Below, in pieces: positions 1-6,878 of a stretch of 7,498 nt of DNA. The notes under the pieces were generated by a model. That model was given only the letters and a program-made list of their open reading frames with translations, was not told the DNA's origin and did not search any database. Both the position numbers and the translations under genes were made by a program. Numbering within the stretch: position 1 is the stretch's first letter; each line of letters starts with the position of its first letter. The DNA lies in contig JAFGNI010000487.1 in assembly GCA_016927095.1 (NCBI GenBank), forward strand, positions 1 to 7,498, read 5' to 3'. The stretch comes from Anaerolineae bacterium (GTDB taxonomy: Bacteria > Chloroflexota > Anaerolineae > B4-G1 > SLSP01).

Positions 1-482
1 TGAGCCCGGTCTCCTTCTACGATAAGCCGGATTGGTGGCCGGCGATTCTGACGGTCTTGCGTGTGTGGAAGGGCACCGGCAGCGGCTGCATTCTCTATCT
101 GGCTGTCTTGGTCGGCATCGACTCCCAGCTCTACGAGGCTGCGGAGATCGACGGCGCAAGCCGTTTTCAGCGGATGCGGTTCATCAGCATCCCCTTGCTT
201 ACCCCCACCATCATTCTTGTTACGTTGCTGGCCATTGGTCGTATCTTCTACGGTGACTTCGGCATGATCTACACGGTCGTGGGGGACAACGCGCTGCTCT
301 ATCCCACCACCGACGTGATCGACACCTACATCATCCGTGCGCTGGCGACGACCACCAACTTCGGCATGAGCACGGCGGTGGGCTTGAGCCAATCGGTCCT
401 GGGCTTCATCTGTGTCTTTGGCTCGAACTGGATTGTGAAGAAGTGGTCGCAACGACGGGGCGAGGACTATTCGCTTTTCTAG
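1..482 (+). CDS. ABC transporter permease, LplB family, 5'-truncated by the window edge
   Basis: Inner-membrane permease subunit of an ABC importer of the LplB type (carbohydrate uptake transporter-1 class, poly- or oligosaccharides). The reading frame is open from base 3, so about 159 C-terminal residues are seen of a protein that is usually near 300; the TTG at 57 is not a real start. The ATPase-contact EAA loop begins at residue 45 of the visible part (EAAEIDGASRFQRMRF, then SIPLLTPT). Two hydrophobic segments follow: one after SIPLL, and one near the end (QSVLGFICVFGSNWIV). The family-typical stretch LLYPTTDVIDTYIIRAL precedes the last helix, and the protein ends in the basic tail KKWSQRRGEDYSLF. 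It sits 39 bp upstream of the second permease, which it should pair with as a heterodimer. Transport class is well supported; the substrate is not shown by the sequence. Confidence 0.93.
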   Translation, partial: SPVSFYDKPDWWPAILTVLRVWKGTGSGCILYLAVLVGIDSQLYEAAEIDGASRFQRMRFISIPLLTPTIILVTLLAIGRIFYGDFGMIYTVVGDNALLYPTTDVIDTYIIRALATTTNFGMSTAVGLSQSVLGFICVFGSNWIVKKWSQRRGEDYSLF

Positions 483-521
483 CCTGGGTAAGCGCCGCTA
501 CCCTAGTCATCCGAGGTGCCT

Positions 522-1415
522 ATGAAATACACCAAGATAAGTGATAAGCTCTTTGTCGCGTTCAACTACATCTTTGTCTCAATCTTCACGGTGCTCTGCT
601 TCCTGCCCTTCTACGTCCTTGTCATCTCCTCGCTGACCGACAAGGAGGTGCTGCAACTTGATGGTTACACCCTATGGCCCCGGAAGTTCTCCATCGAGGC
701 CTATCAGTGGGTGTTGCGGGGCAAGCAAGTCCTGACAGGCTACCAAGTTTCCACCTTCGTCACGATCGTGGGGACACTGCTCAGCGTGGCGCTGATGGCG
801 GGCATCGCCTATGCGCTCTCGGCTAAGAAGTTCAAGTGGCGCCATCAGCTTTCCTTCTACGTCTACTTCACCATGATCTTCTCCGGTGGGCTCATCCCGT
901 GGTTTATCACTTGCCGGATGCTCGGCCTCTACGACAACATCTGGGCCCTGATCGTGCCGATGCTGATGAACCCCTGGTGGATCTTCATCCTCCGCAACTA
1001 CTTCAATAGCCTGCCCGGGGAGATTATGGAATCGGCCATCATTGACGGTGCCTCCGACTGGACCATCCTCACCCGCATCATCCTGCCGCTGTCAACGCCG
1101 GTGCTGGCGACGACGGCGCTTTTCGTCGCTGTGGCCTACTGGAACGACTGGTGGCACGGTGTCATTCTGCTCGACTTCGCCGACTTCCGACCGCTGCAGG
1201 TGCTCATTCTGCGCATCATCAACAGCATCCGCGCAATCCGCCAGGCGATGCAGATGGCGGGCAGCAACGCGCTCGCCATCAGCAGTGCGCAGATCCCCGC
1301 GAAATCGATCCGCATGGCCATTGTGGTCGTCACGATTGGGCCGATCATCCTGCTCTACCCCTTCGTCCAGCGATATTTCATCAGAGGGCTGACCGTTGGA
1401 TCCGTCAAGGGCTAG
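522..1415 (+). CDS. ABC transporter permease, YtcP/LplC (CUT1) family
   Basis: Second inner-membrane permease of the importer, 297 residues from the ATG at 522. An in-frame GTG at 516 would add two residues, but the Shine-Dalgarno-like GAGG (513-516) overlaps it and sits 5 nt before the ATG, so I chose the ATG. About six hydrophobic segments are visible (roughly residues 14-38, 77-99, 110-132, 141-157, 188-207 and 266-280). The cytoplasmic EAA loop, ESAIIDGASDWTILTRIILP, is at about residues 170-189 and would contact the ATPase. The C-terminus GLTVGSVKG is typical of this family, which normally ends in a G-S-x-K-G-like tail. Length is normal for the family (about 290-300). A short inverted repeat, GGGTA (486-490) and TACCC (499-503), lies in the gap to the first permease and looks too weak to stop transcription. 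Probably co-transcribed with both neighbours. Confidence 0.95.
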   Translation: MKYTKISDKLFVAFNYIFVSIFTVLCFLPFYVLVISSLTDKEVLQLDGYTLWPRKFSIEAYQWVLRGKQVLTGYQVSTFVTIVGTLLSVALMAGIAYALSAKKFKWRHQLSFYVYFTMIFSGGLIPWFITCRMLGLYDNIWALIVPMLMNPWWIFILRNYFNSLPGEIMESAIIDGASDWTILTRIILPLSTPVLATTALFVAVAYWNDWWHGVILLDFADFRPLQVLILRIINSIRAIRQAMQMAGSNALAISSAQIPAKSIRMAIVVVTIGPIILLYPFVQRYFIRGLTVGSVKG

Positions 1416-1553
1416 GCCGTGTCGCTAGGACTAAATGCAAGCTGAAAGGAGGGCCCTAGTCGTCTAGCAGGAAAGGAGACACCATCGCGAGAAGTGGCAA
1501 GTGCGACGCTCATCTGATGTCATTCGTGTGCAGTCAAATCAGGAGGAATCTAC
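1416..1553 (+). other. Gap upstream of the binding-protein gene, with three Shine-Dalgarno-like tracts
   Basis: Non-coding spacer of 138 bp inside the transporter operon. It holds three purine-rich, ribosome-binding-site-like tracts: AAAGGAGGG (1445-1453), AAAGGAG (1472-1478) and AGGAGG (1541-1546). Only the last is followed, after 7 nt, by a usable start codon (ATG 1554). The first two have no ATG, GTG or TTG at a proper distance, so they may be chance or mark a translational enhancer or mRNA-processing region for a highly expressed binding protein. I see no convincing promoter or terminator here. Confidence 0.4.
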
Positions 1554-3329
1554 ATGGCTAGGAAACTTTCGCGACGCGAAATGCTGCGTCTATTAGGCCT
1601 CGCCGGGGCAGGTGTGCTGGCTGGCTGCGCGACCCCTGAGACCATCGTCGAGACCGTGGAGGTCGAGAAGACGGTCGAGGTCGAGAAGGTAGTCGAGGTT
1701 GAGAAGACGGTCGAGGTCGAGGTCGAAACAGTCGTGACGGCAACGCCGAGCCCTGAGGGGCCCAAGGTCATTACTTATGTTGACTCCGCCGGATTCGGCG
1801 TACCGCAGTACAAGGAGAGCATCGATCCCATCGCGCAGGCGCTCTCGGAGAAGATGCAGGCTGAAGGCGTCAACCTGGAGTTGCAGGTCCTGCTGCTCGA
1901 CAACCCGATCGACGAGTATCCGCTGCTGTATGCCAGTGGGGCCGAGTTCACCTTCGCCTTCGACGCCCCCTGGAAGAACATGAACGCCCTGCGGGATCAG
2001 GGCTACCTGCGCCCCTTGGACAACCTGATCGGGGATTACCCGAACATTGTGGAGGCCATCACCCCCGAGGTCATCGAGTACAATTACATGCTCGGTCACC
2101 TCTACGGTCTGCCCACCGGCTTCTACCTCAACGGCACCGGCGCCGGGAACATCATCTACCGGCAGGACCTGGCGGAGAAGTACGGGATGTATCCCCTCAA
2201 AAACATGGACGAGCTCGAGCTCTTCATGGACGAGGTCTTGGCTAATGAGCCGGGGATGATCCCCTTCGCTGCCGATCCCACCTTTAATGGTTTCTACCAG
2301 GATGGTTGGTGGGATTGGTATCAGCCCGAGGAATATCCTCTGAAAATGGGCTACAACCCCGGCAACGCGATGATCGGCGCCGGGATCGAAGACGTGGTCC
2401 GGGACCAGCTTGGCTTCGTTGATTCAGAGGACACCGACTCCTTCCGCGCTAAGGCTGAGCGTGCGCGGCGGTGGTGGGAGAAGGGATACGTCAACAAGAA
2501 CATGCTGCAGCTCTTGGAGGTCAACGCCTTCGATGAGTTCTTCAACCCCGGCAAGGCCGCCGCGATGGGCTACAACGAGGGCATCCTTAAAGCCAAAATG
2601 TTGATCCAGCCGGCGCTCCAGGCCTACGTGCCCGAGGGCAAGGCTGCCGGCCTCGATCAGCTTGAGGCCCGCGAGGGTGGGTGGATCAGTTGGGCGAATT
2701 ACAAGCAGTGGAACTTCCAGGTCTTCAACAACAACAGCGCGCTCGAGGATACCCGCGCCGGGTTGGAGTTCTTCGACTGGCTGCTGGCTGACCAGGACAA
2801 CATCGACATCTGGCTGATGGGCATCGATGGCGTCAACTACATCAAACACCCCGACATGCGCTACGAGGATATCGAAGGTGTCGACGGCACCGTGAACTAC
2901 CGCCGCCGCTGGTACGTTGCCGGCGTGCCCGGTAAGTTCGAGCGCGTCCCGGTCGATGCTTCCGACCTCTATATGGAGGTGCTGGAGTACATCACCACGC
3001 CCGAAAACCACCTGCCGAACCCGCTGGAGCTCTTCGAGCACGACCGCAAGGTTGTGGAGACGGAGCTGGCTCAGATGGACGCGGCTGCCAAGGAAGCGGT
3101 CCTGCCGCTTAACGCCGGGCAGATCGATCCGGCTCAGGGCCTCGCTGCCTACAAGTCTGCCCTCGATGCCGCCGGGCGCCAGGAGGTCAAGGCCGTTTTC
3201 CAGGAACAGCTGGAGACCTGGATCTCCGAGAACGAGGCTCAGTTCACGGACCAGCTGGCCCGCGCCAAGACCATGTACGAGGAGTGGGAGACCGGCAAGC
3301 ACGCCGACTGGCTGGCTTCGCGCAGCTAG
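1554..3329 (+). CDS. Extracellular solute-binding lipoprotein of the LplB/YtcP-type ABC importer
   Basis: Substrate-capture protein (591 residues) that would be anchored to the outer face of the membrane and deliver ligand to the two permeases. The N-terminus has a twin-arginine-like motif (SRREMLRLLG, residues 6-15), a hydrophobic run, and a lipobox L22-A23-G24-C25, so Tat export and lipidation at Cys25 are likely. Residues 35-60 form an acidic/valine repeat linker (VEVEKT units) that ends in VTATPSPEGP; it probably spaces the binding domain from the membrane. The rest (about 70-591) looks like a family 1 (LplA-like) binding protein, rich in Trp, Tyr and Asp as expected for a carbohydrate binder (for example DGWWDWYQPEEYP near residue 247). 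The ATG has AGGAGG 7 nt upstream. It is encoded after the permeases. Ligand unknown: a sugar or oligosaccharide is likely, a sulfated one is a guess from the downstream sulfatase. Confidence 0.92.
   Translation: MARKLSRREMLRLLGLAGAGVLAGCATPETIVETVEVEKTVEVEKVVEVEKTVEVEVETVVTATPSPEGPKVITYVDSAGFGVPQYKESIDPIAQALSEKMQAEGVNLELQVLLLDNPIDEYPLLYASGAEFTFAFDAPWKNMNALRDQGYLRPLDNLIGDYPNIVEAITPEVIEYNYMLGHLYGLPTGFYLNGTGAGNIIYRQDLAEKYGMYPLKNMDELELFMDEVLANEPGMIPFAADPTFNGFYQDGWWDWYQPEEYPLKMGYNPGNAMIGAGIEDVVRDQLGFVDSEDTDSFRAKAERARRWWEKGYVNKNMLQLLEVNAFDEFFNPGKAAAMGYNEGILKAKMLIQPALQAYVPEGKAAGLDQLEAREGGWISWANYKQWNFQVFNNNSALEDTRAGLEFFDWLLADQDNIDIWLMGIDGVNYIKHPDMRYEDIEGVDGTVNYRRRWYVAGVPGKFERVPVDASDLYMEVLEYITTPENHLPNPLELFEHDRKVVETELAQMDAAAKEAVLPLNAGQIDPAQGLAAYKSALDAAGRQEVKAVFQEQLETWISENEAQFTDQLARAKTMYEEWETGKHADWLASRS
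1656..1727 (+). repeat. In-frame 18-bp tandem repeat encoding the V-E-V-E-K-(T/V) linker
   Basis: Four consecutive 18-bp units (1656-1673, 1674-1691, 1692-1709, 1710-1727) encode VEVEKT, VEVEKV, VEVEKT and a diverged VEVEVE. The DNA units differ by only a few bases (mostly gtc-gag-gtc-gag-aag-acg). This is a low-complexity spacer just after the lipidated cysteine. Units of this kind can expand or contract by slippage, changing linker length without breaking the frame. Confidence 0.85.
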
Positions 3330-3343
3330 ATAACGTTCTACGT

Positions 3344-3422
3344 CATCTCCTCGGCTCGGGACGGACGCAAAACGCGGCTGCTGGGCACGCTCGGGGCCTG
3401 CGAACCCGAGCCTGCGGAGATG
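3344..3422 (+). other. Long imperfect inverted repeat (possible structured leader or 3' end) between binding protein and GRE activase
   Basis: In this stretch CATCTCC (3344-3350) is complementary to GGAGATG (3416-3422), and GGCTCGGG (3353-3360) to CCCGAGCC (3405-3412). This gives a two-part stem of 15 base pairs around a 44-nt apical region. A competing hairpin exists: GCTCGGG (3389-3395) can pair with CCCGAGC (3405-3411). In addition GAGATG (3417-3422) can pair with CATCTC (3444-3449) in the next inverted repeat. It could be a 3' processing or termination structure of the transporter mRNA, or part of a switch. I do not recognise a known riboswitch class. No gene is visible in 3330-3482. Confidence 0.4.
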
Positions 3423-3436
3423 GTTGAACATGATAT

Positions 3437-3468
3437 GGGCTGGCATCTCGATGTTGAGATGCCAGCCC
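3437..3468 (+). promoter_or_regulatory. Perfect 13-bp inverted repeat before the GRE activase: operator or intrinsic terminator stem
   Basis: GGGCTGGCATCTC (3437-3449) and GAGATGCCAGCCC (3456-3468) are exact reverse complements, separated by a 6-nt loop. As RNA it would be a very stable hairpin, but it is followed by TATGACGG rather than a T-run, so it is a poor classical terminator. As DNA it is a 32-bp palindrome that contains the -35 box of the promoter at 3454-3482, which fits a repressor operator. It could serve both the end of the transporter transcript and control of the GRE genes. Confidence 0.7.
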
Positions 3469-3482
3469 TATGACGGTATAAC
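3454..3482 (+). promoter_or_regulatory. Sigma-70-like promoter for the GRE activase-GRE operon
   Basis: The -35 box TTGAGA (3454-3459, 5 of 6 matches to TTGACA) and the -10 box TATAAC (3477-3482, 5 of 6 matches to TATAAT) are separated by exactly 17 bp, the optimal spacing. Transcription would begin near 3488-3490, giving a leader of about 33 nt before the TTG start at 3522. The -35 box overlaps the loop and 3' arm of the inverted repeat 3437-3468, so a protein bound there would block the polymerase. Confidence 0.55.
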
Positions 3483-3508
3483 ATGAATAGGGAAAATAAT
3501 GTTTCTGT

Positions 3509-3514
3509 AGGAGG
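3509..3514 (+). promoter_or_regulatory. Ribosome binding site that selects the TTG start of the GRE activase
   Basis: AGGAGG lies 7 nt before an in-frame TTG at 3522. The upstream ATG at 3483 has no Shine-Dalgarno and would fall at or before the predicted transcription start, so this site argues for initiation at the TTG. Confidence 0.7.
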
Positions 3515-3521
3515 CGAGGTC

Positions 3522-4466
3522 TTGAGCGAATCCGGCATTGTCTTCAACATTCAGAGGTTTTCGGTTCACGACGGTCCGGGTATCCGGACTACCGTCTTTA
3601 TGAAGGGTTGCTCCCTGCACTGTTTCTGGTGCCACAACCCCGAGGGCATACGTCCTAAACCAGAGATCCAGTTCTATCCTGAACGCTGCATCGGTTGCGG
3701 CGCCTGCTTGGAGGCCTGCGAACACGGCGCCCAGATCCTAAGAGACGGCGTCCATATCTACGTGCGTGAGAACTGCGTGATGTGCGGTGCCTGCGTGGAC
3801 AACTGTTTTTCCGGTGCCCTGGAGCTCACCGGCAAGTCGATGACTGTCGACGATGTGATGGCTGAGGTCCTCGCGGACAAGGCGTTCTATGAGAAATCCA
3901 ACGGCGGCATCACGCTTTCTGGCGGTGAGCCGCTGTTTCAGCCCGACTTCACCCAGGCGATATTGGTCCGCAGTAAGGCTGAAGGGCTGCATACAGCGAT
4001 TGAGACCTGCGGCAACTATCCCTGGTCCACACTTGAGCCGGTGTTGCCTTTCATTGACCTGGTGATGATGGATATCAAATTGATGGATTCGGCGGCCCAT
4101 CGCGAGGCGACCGGCGCGCCCAACGAGCGTATTCTCGCCATTACTGAAGGATTGATGCGGACCGATAAACCGGTCTGGTTCCGCACACCGGTGATTCCTA
4201 CGGTCAATGACACGCCGGAAGCGATCGGCGCGATTGCGTCTCACGTCCGGCATCTGACCGACCTTCGCGAAGCGCACAACACCCAGACCGGACAGAGCGC
4301 ACCGCCGCCATCGTTGGAGTTACTGCGCTTTCACCGGCTCGCCGCAGATAAGTACCGTAGCTTGGACCTCACCTATAAGGCGAGCAATCTTGAGGCGCCG
4401 AGCCTTGACTATATGAACAAGCTGCGTGACGTCGCCCGCAGCTACGATATTGCGGTCAAAGGATAG
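3522..4466 (+). CDS. Glycyl radical enzyme activating enzyme (radical SAM, PFL-AE family with two-cluster ferredoxin insert)
   Basis: Cytoplasmic radical-SAM activase that uses S-adenosylmethionine and a [4Fe-4S] cluster to abstract a hydrogen from the glycine of its partner GRE, encoded 32 bp downstream. From the TTG start it has 314 residues; an ATG at 3483 would give 327, but the AGGAGG and promoter positions favour TTG, and the resulting start (MSESGIVFNIQRFSVHDGPG) matches family N-termini. The radical-SAM cluster motif is C30-SLH-C34-FW-C37. A ferredoxin-like insert carries two CX2CX2CX3C motifs (C56/59/62/66 and C85/88/91/95), as in activases of GREs other than pyruvate formate-lyase itself. 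SGGEP (133-137) is the SAM-binding strand. FHRLAADKYRSL (from residue 270) resembles the family's C-terminal 'YHRLG..KY' segment. A short Pro/Gln-rich stretch (about residues 250-265) looks like an extra surface loop. Family assignment is very secure. Confidence 0.95.
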   Translation: MSESGIVFNIQRFSVHDGPGIRTTVFMKGCSLHCFWCHNPEGIRPKPEIQFYPERCIGCGACLEACEHGAQILRDGVHIYVRENCVMCGACVDNCFSGALELTGKSMTVDDVMAEVLADKAFYEKSNGGITLSGGEPLFQPDFTQAILVRSKAEGLHTAIETCGNYPWSTLEPVLPFIDLVMMDIKLMDSAAHREATGAPNERILAITEGLMRTDKPVWFRTPVIPTVNDTPEAIGAIASHVRHLTDLREAHNTQTGQSAPPPSLELLRFHRLAADKYRSLDLTYKASNLEAPSLDYMNKLRDVARSYDIAVKG

Positions 4467-4498
4467 CTGCGGATATATTAGGCGGAAGGGGAACCACC

Positions 4499-6730
4499 AT
4501 GGCAACCAGAGTCACATTCAAAGAGATCACCTATGATCAACGTATAGAAGCCCTTCGTGAGGCCAAGCTCAAGGCCAACCTCGAGAAGCAAGGAATGACG
4601 GGCTCGCTCAACAGCGATGACCTGGCCTTCATCCTGCCGCCGGAAGATCGCCGAGAGGTTGTGCACGCTATCAGCGGCTCCGGCGTTCCCATCACCGATG
4701 TCATCATGACCGGCGTCGAGATCAAGAGCAACCATCCCAGTGGCGCCTTCTACGGGCCAAAGATCAGCGGCGAGAACTACGGGGCTCTCCTACGGGCACA
4801 TCCGCCCTACATTGATCCGATGAGTTCGTTGGCCGGTGCTTACATGACCAACTTCGGATCCTTCCGCAAGGGCGGTTGGAAGCCGGAGCTCGACTTCAGC
4901 CACCTGCACGCTCACCAGGAGAAATACCAGCTCATCTCTGGCATCGGGGCGCCACAACACTTCTGTCAGGACCTGACGCTGGGTCTCAAGTTGGGTTGGG
5001 GTGGCATCCTCGACAAGATCAAGCAGTACCGCACAGTCAACACATCGCAAGAGGCCCAGGACTTCTATGACGGCTTAGAGGCGATCGCGACGGGGATCCA
5101 GGACTGGATTGCGCGCAATGCCGCCAAAGCCCGGGAGATGGTGGAGACGGAGCCGCACCCGCAGCTTCAGCGCAACCTGCTGGAGATGGCGATGATCAAT
5201 GAGAAATTGGTCACCGAGCCACCGGACACCTTCCGCGAGGCCTGCCAGTGGATCGTCTGGTACCAGATGGCGGCCCGGATGTACAACGGCAGTGGCTCCT
5301 TGGGTAAGCTGGACCTGGTCCTGCAACCTTACTACGAGCGTGACAAGGCCGCCGGTCTGCTGACAGATGAGGAGGCCACCTTCCATCTTGCCTGCTTGCT
5401 GCTGCGCGATACGGCCTACATCCAGTTGGGCGGGCCCGATGGCGACAGGCTCGACATCACCAATGCGGTCTCCTTTCTGACGTTGGAGGCCGCGCACTGG
5501 ATTGGCATTCCCTCCAATGTTGCCGTCTCCGTGGGCAAGAACGTCAATCGCGATCTCCTGCGCCGTGGTGTGGAGATCATGTTCGATGACAAGAAGGGCG
5601 TGCCGAAGTTCCTGGGCATCGACAACTTCGCCGCGGGTTTCGCCAGGAATGGCTATCCTATGGAGCTGGCGACCCAGCGTGCTTACTCCGGTTGTCATTG
5701 GTGCGCGCTCCCCGGGCGGGAGTACACGCTCAACGATTGTGTGAAGATCAACTTCGGGGCGGTCTTCCAGGCCGCCTTCGAGGATCTCTACGCTGTTGGT
5801 GAGCCCTCGGTGGCTCGTCTGTGGGAGCTCTTTACGCACCATCTGCAACGCGCCGTCGAAACCATTGCCCAGGGCCTCGACTTCCAGGTCGAGCACATGC
5901 ACGAGGTCTTCCCCGAACTGGTATTGGACCTGTTGAGCTATGGCCCGATCGAGAAGGGGATTGATGCATCCCACGGGGGCGTCGAACATATGAATCTCTG
6001 CGTCGACGGCGCCGCGCTGGCGACCGTCGCGGATTCCTTTGCCGCGCTGGAACAGCGCGTCGAACAGGAAGAGCGTCTGACCTGGTCTGAGCTACACGAC
6101 ATACTGGAAAGTGACTGGGCAGGTCCCCAAGGCGAGCGCACCCGCTTGATGATGAAGTCCATCGATCGGTTCGGCAGTGGCGGTTCTCGAGCTGACTTCT
6201 GGGCCCGCCGCGTGGAGGACACGTTTACAGAGTTGGTCAAGGCCAAGCCTACGCCCAATGGCCACAATATGATTCCTGGCCTCTTCTCGTGGGCCAACAC
6301 CATCGGTCTGGGCCGTAATCTCAAAGCGACGCCCAATGGGCGCCATGCCGGTGACCCCATCTCGCACGGGGCCAACCCCGACCCGGGCTTCCGCAAGGAT
6401 GGCGCGCCCTCCGCGATGGCGATCGCGATCGCCGATGTCAACCCCGGGTGGGGCAACTCCGCGCCGATGCAGATCGACCTCGATCCCGGCCTTGTCAAAG
6501 ACGAGGATGGCGTGGACCACGTGATGAATCTGATCACCACGCACTTCGATCTGGGCGGCACCCAGATCAATATGAACATCCTGGACAAGGAGCAAGTGCT
6601 GGCAGCGCACAAAGACCCGTCCCTTTATCCGGACCTGATCGTGCGCGTCACCGGATTCAGCGCCTATTTCAACCGGTTATCGCCCGAGTTCCGCCAGCTC
6701 GTCGTCGACCGCATCATCGCCGAAGGCTGA
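4499..6730 (+). CDS. Glycyl radical enzyme (pyruvate formate-lyase-like superfamily) of unassigned subtype
   Basis: Oxygen-sensitive cytoplasmic radical enzyme, 743 residues, somewhat shorter than the usual 780-850. The ATG is preceded by GGAAGGGG with about 7 nt spacing. The glycyl radical loop is RVTGFSAYF, Gly719 carrying the radical. Just before it lies the usual block GGTQINMNILDKEQVLAAHKDP, here at 686-707 in two parts. Other superfamily landmarks are LGLKLGWGGI (161-170), QLGGPDGDRLDITN (309-322), and TPNGRHAGDP (611-620, the 'PDGRxAGxP' motif). The thiyl cysteine should be Cys399 in S-G-C-H-W-C-A-L-P-G. In choline TMA-lyase, glycerol dehydratase, hydroxyphenylacetate decarboxylase, hydroxyproline dehydratase and isethionate lyase the same loop reads G-C-V-E-P with a catalytic Glu; here that position is Trp401. 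Asp413 appears to keep the Asp of the downstream 'W-H-D' segment, with Asn412 in place of His. The substrate cannot be assigned. The neighbours (sugar-type importer, sulfatase) suggest a carbohydrate-derived or sulfated substrate, by inference only. Confidence 0.93.
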   Translation: MATRVTFKEITYDQRIEALREAKLKANLEKQGMTGSLNSDDLAFILPPEDRREVVHAISGSGVPITDVIMTGVEIKSNHPSGAFYGPKISGENYGALLRAHPPYIDPMSSLAGAYMTNFGSFRKGGWKPELDFSHLHAHQEKYQLISGIGAPQHFCQDLTLGLKLGWGGILDKIKQYRTVNTSQEAQDFYDGLEAIATGIQDWIARNAAKAREMVETEPHPQLQRNLLEMAMINEKLVTEPPDTFREACQWIVWYQMAARMYNGSGSLGKLDLVLQPYYERDKAAGLLTDEEATFHLACLLLRDTAYIQLGGPDGDRLDITNAVSFLTLEAAHWIGIPSNVAVSVGKNVNRDLLRRGVEIMFDDKKGVPKFLGIDNFAAGFARNGYPMELATQRAYSGCHWCALPGREYTLNDCVKINFGAVFQAAFEDLYAVGEPSVARLWELFTHHLQRAVETIAQGLDFQVEHMHEVFPELVLDLLSYGPIEKGIDASHGGVEHMNLCVDGAALATVADSFAALEQRVEQEERLTWSELHDILESDWAGPQGERTRLMMKSIDRFGSGGSRADFWARRVEDTFTELVKAKPTPNGHNMIPGLFSWANTIGLGRNLKATPNGRHAGDPISHGANPDPGFRKDGAPSAMAIAIADVNPGWGNSAPMQIDLDPGLVKDEDGVDHVMNLITTHFDLGGTQINMNILDKEQVLAAHKDPSLYPDLIVRVTGFSAYFNRLSPEFRQLVVDRIIAEG

Positions 6731-6773
6731 CCAGCTGGCTGCATCCGCGAGATAGCTAGCAGTGTCTACCGGA

Positions 6774-6820
6774 CCGGCGGGTCACAGATCCGTCGGGAAC
6801 GCTAGAACAGGTGCACCCGC
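6774..6820 (+). repeat. Hairpin repeat, copy 1
   Basis: This copy aligns without gaps to 6915-6961 (offset 141), 32 of 47 bases identical. Its first half folds as CCGGCGGGTC (6774-6783), loop ACA, GATCCGTCGG (6787-6796): 10 pairs including two G-U. The single-stranded link GGGAACGCTAG (6795-6805) is nearly identical in both copies. The second hairpin is decayed here: only GG/CC around TGCA (6810-6817) remains. Confidence 0.65.
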
Positions 6821-6833
6821 TTTGACCGTTCGA

Positions 6834-6878
6834 GCCGGATGGCCGTTTGGGTGGTTCTTCCCAAGCGCATGATCCGGC
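6834..6878 (+). other. Two-part hairpin between the repeat copies
   Basis: GCCGGAT (6834-6840) pairs with ATCCGGC (6872-6878), enclosing CGTTTGGG (6844-6851) pairing with CCCAAGCG (6860-6867, one G-T pair) around an 8-nt loop. The two stems are separated by a small internal loop (GGC opposite CATG). It could be a folded RNA or just a decayed inverted repeat; function unknown. Confidence 0.45.

Noticed and set aside
1484..1561. Short frame beginning ATC after AAAGGAG, about 25 codons, overlapping the binding-protein start
   Set aside because: ATC is not a normal start codon, and the translation (IARSGKCDAHLM and on) resembles nothing; treated as leader sequence.
2424..3446. Long minus-strand open frame (340 codons) opposite the binding-protein gene
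   Set aside because: It lies antisense to a well-supported gene in GC-rich DNA, has no recognisable domain, and its frame is a typical shadow of biased codon use.
3437..3468. Classical rho-independent terminator
   Set aside because: The stem is excellent but no T-run follows; kept as an operator/termination candidate instead of a firm terminator.
3483..3521. ATG at 3483 as the activase start
   Set aside because: No Shine-Dalgarno before it, it falls just upstream of the predicted transcription start, and the family N-terminus begins close to the TTG at 3522, which has AGGAGG at 7 nt.
5075..5989. Minus-strand open frame (304 codons) opposite the GRE gene
   Set aside because: Fully inside the GRE coding sequence, where GRE motifs are conserved in the + frame; no family features in the translated antisense product.
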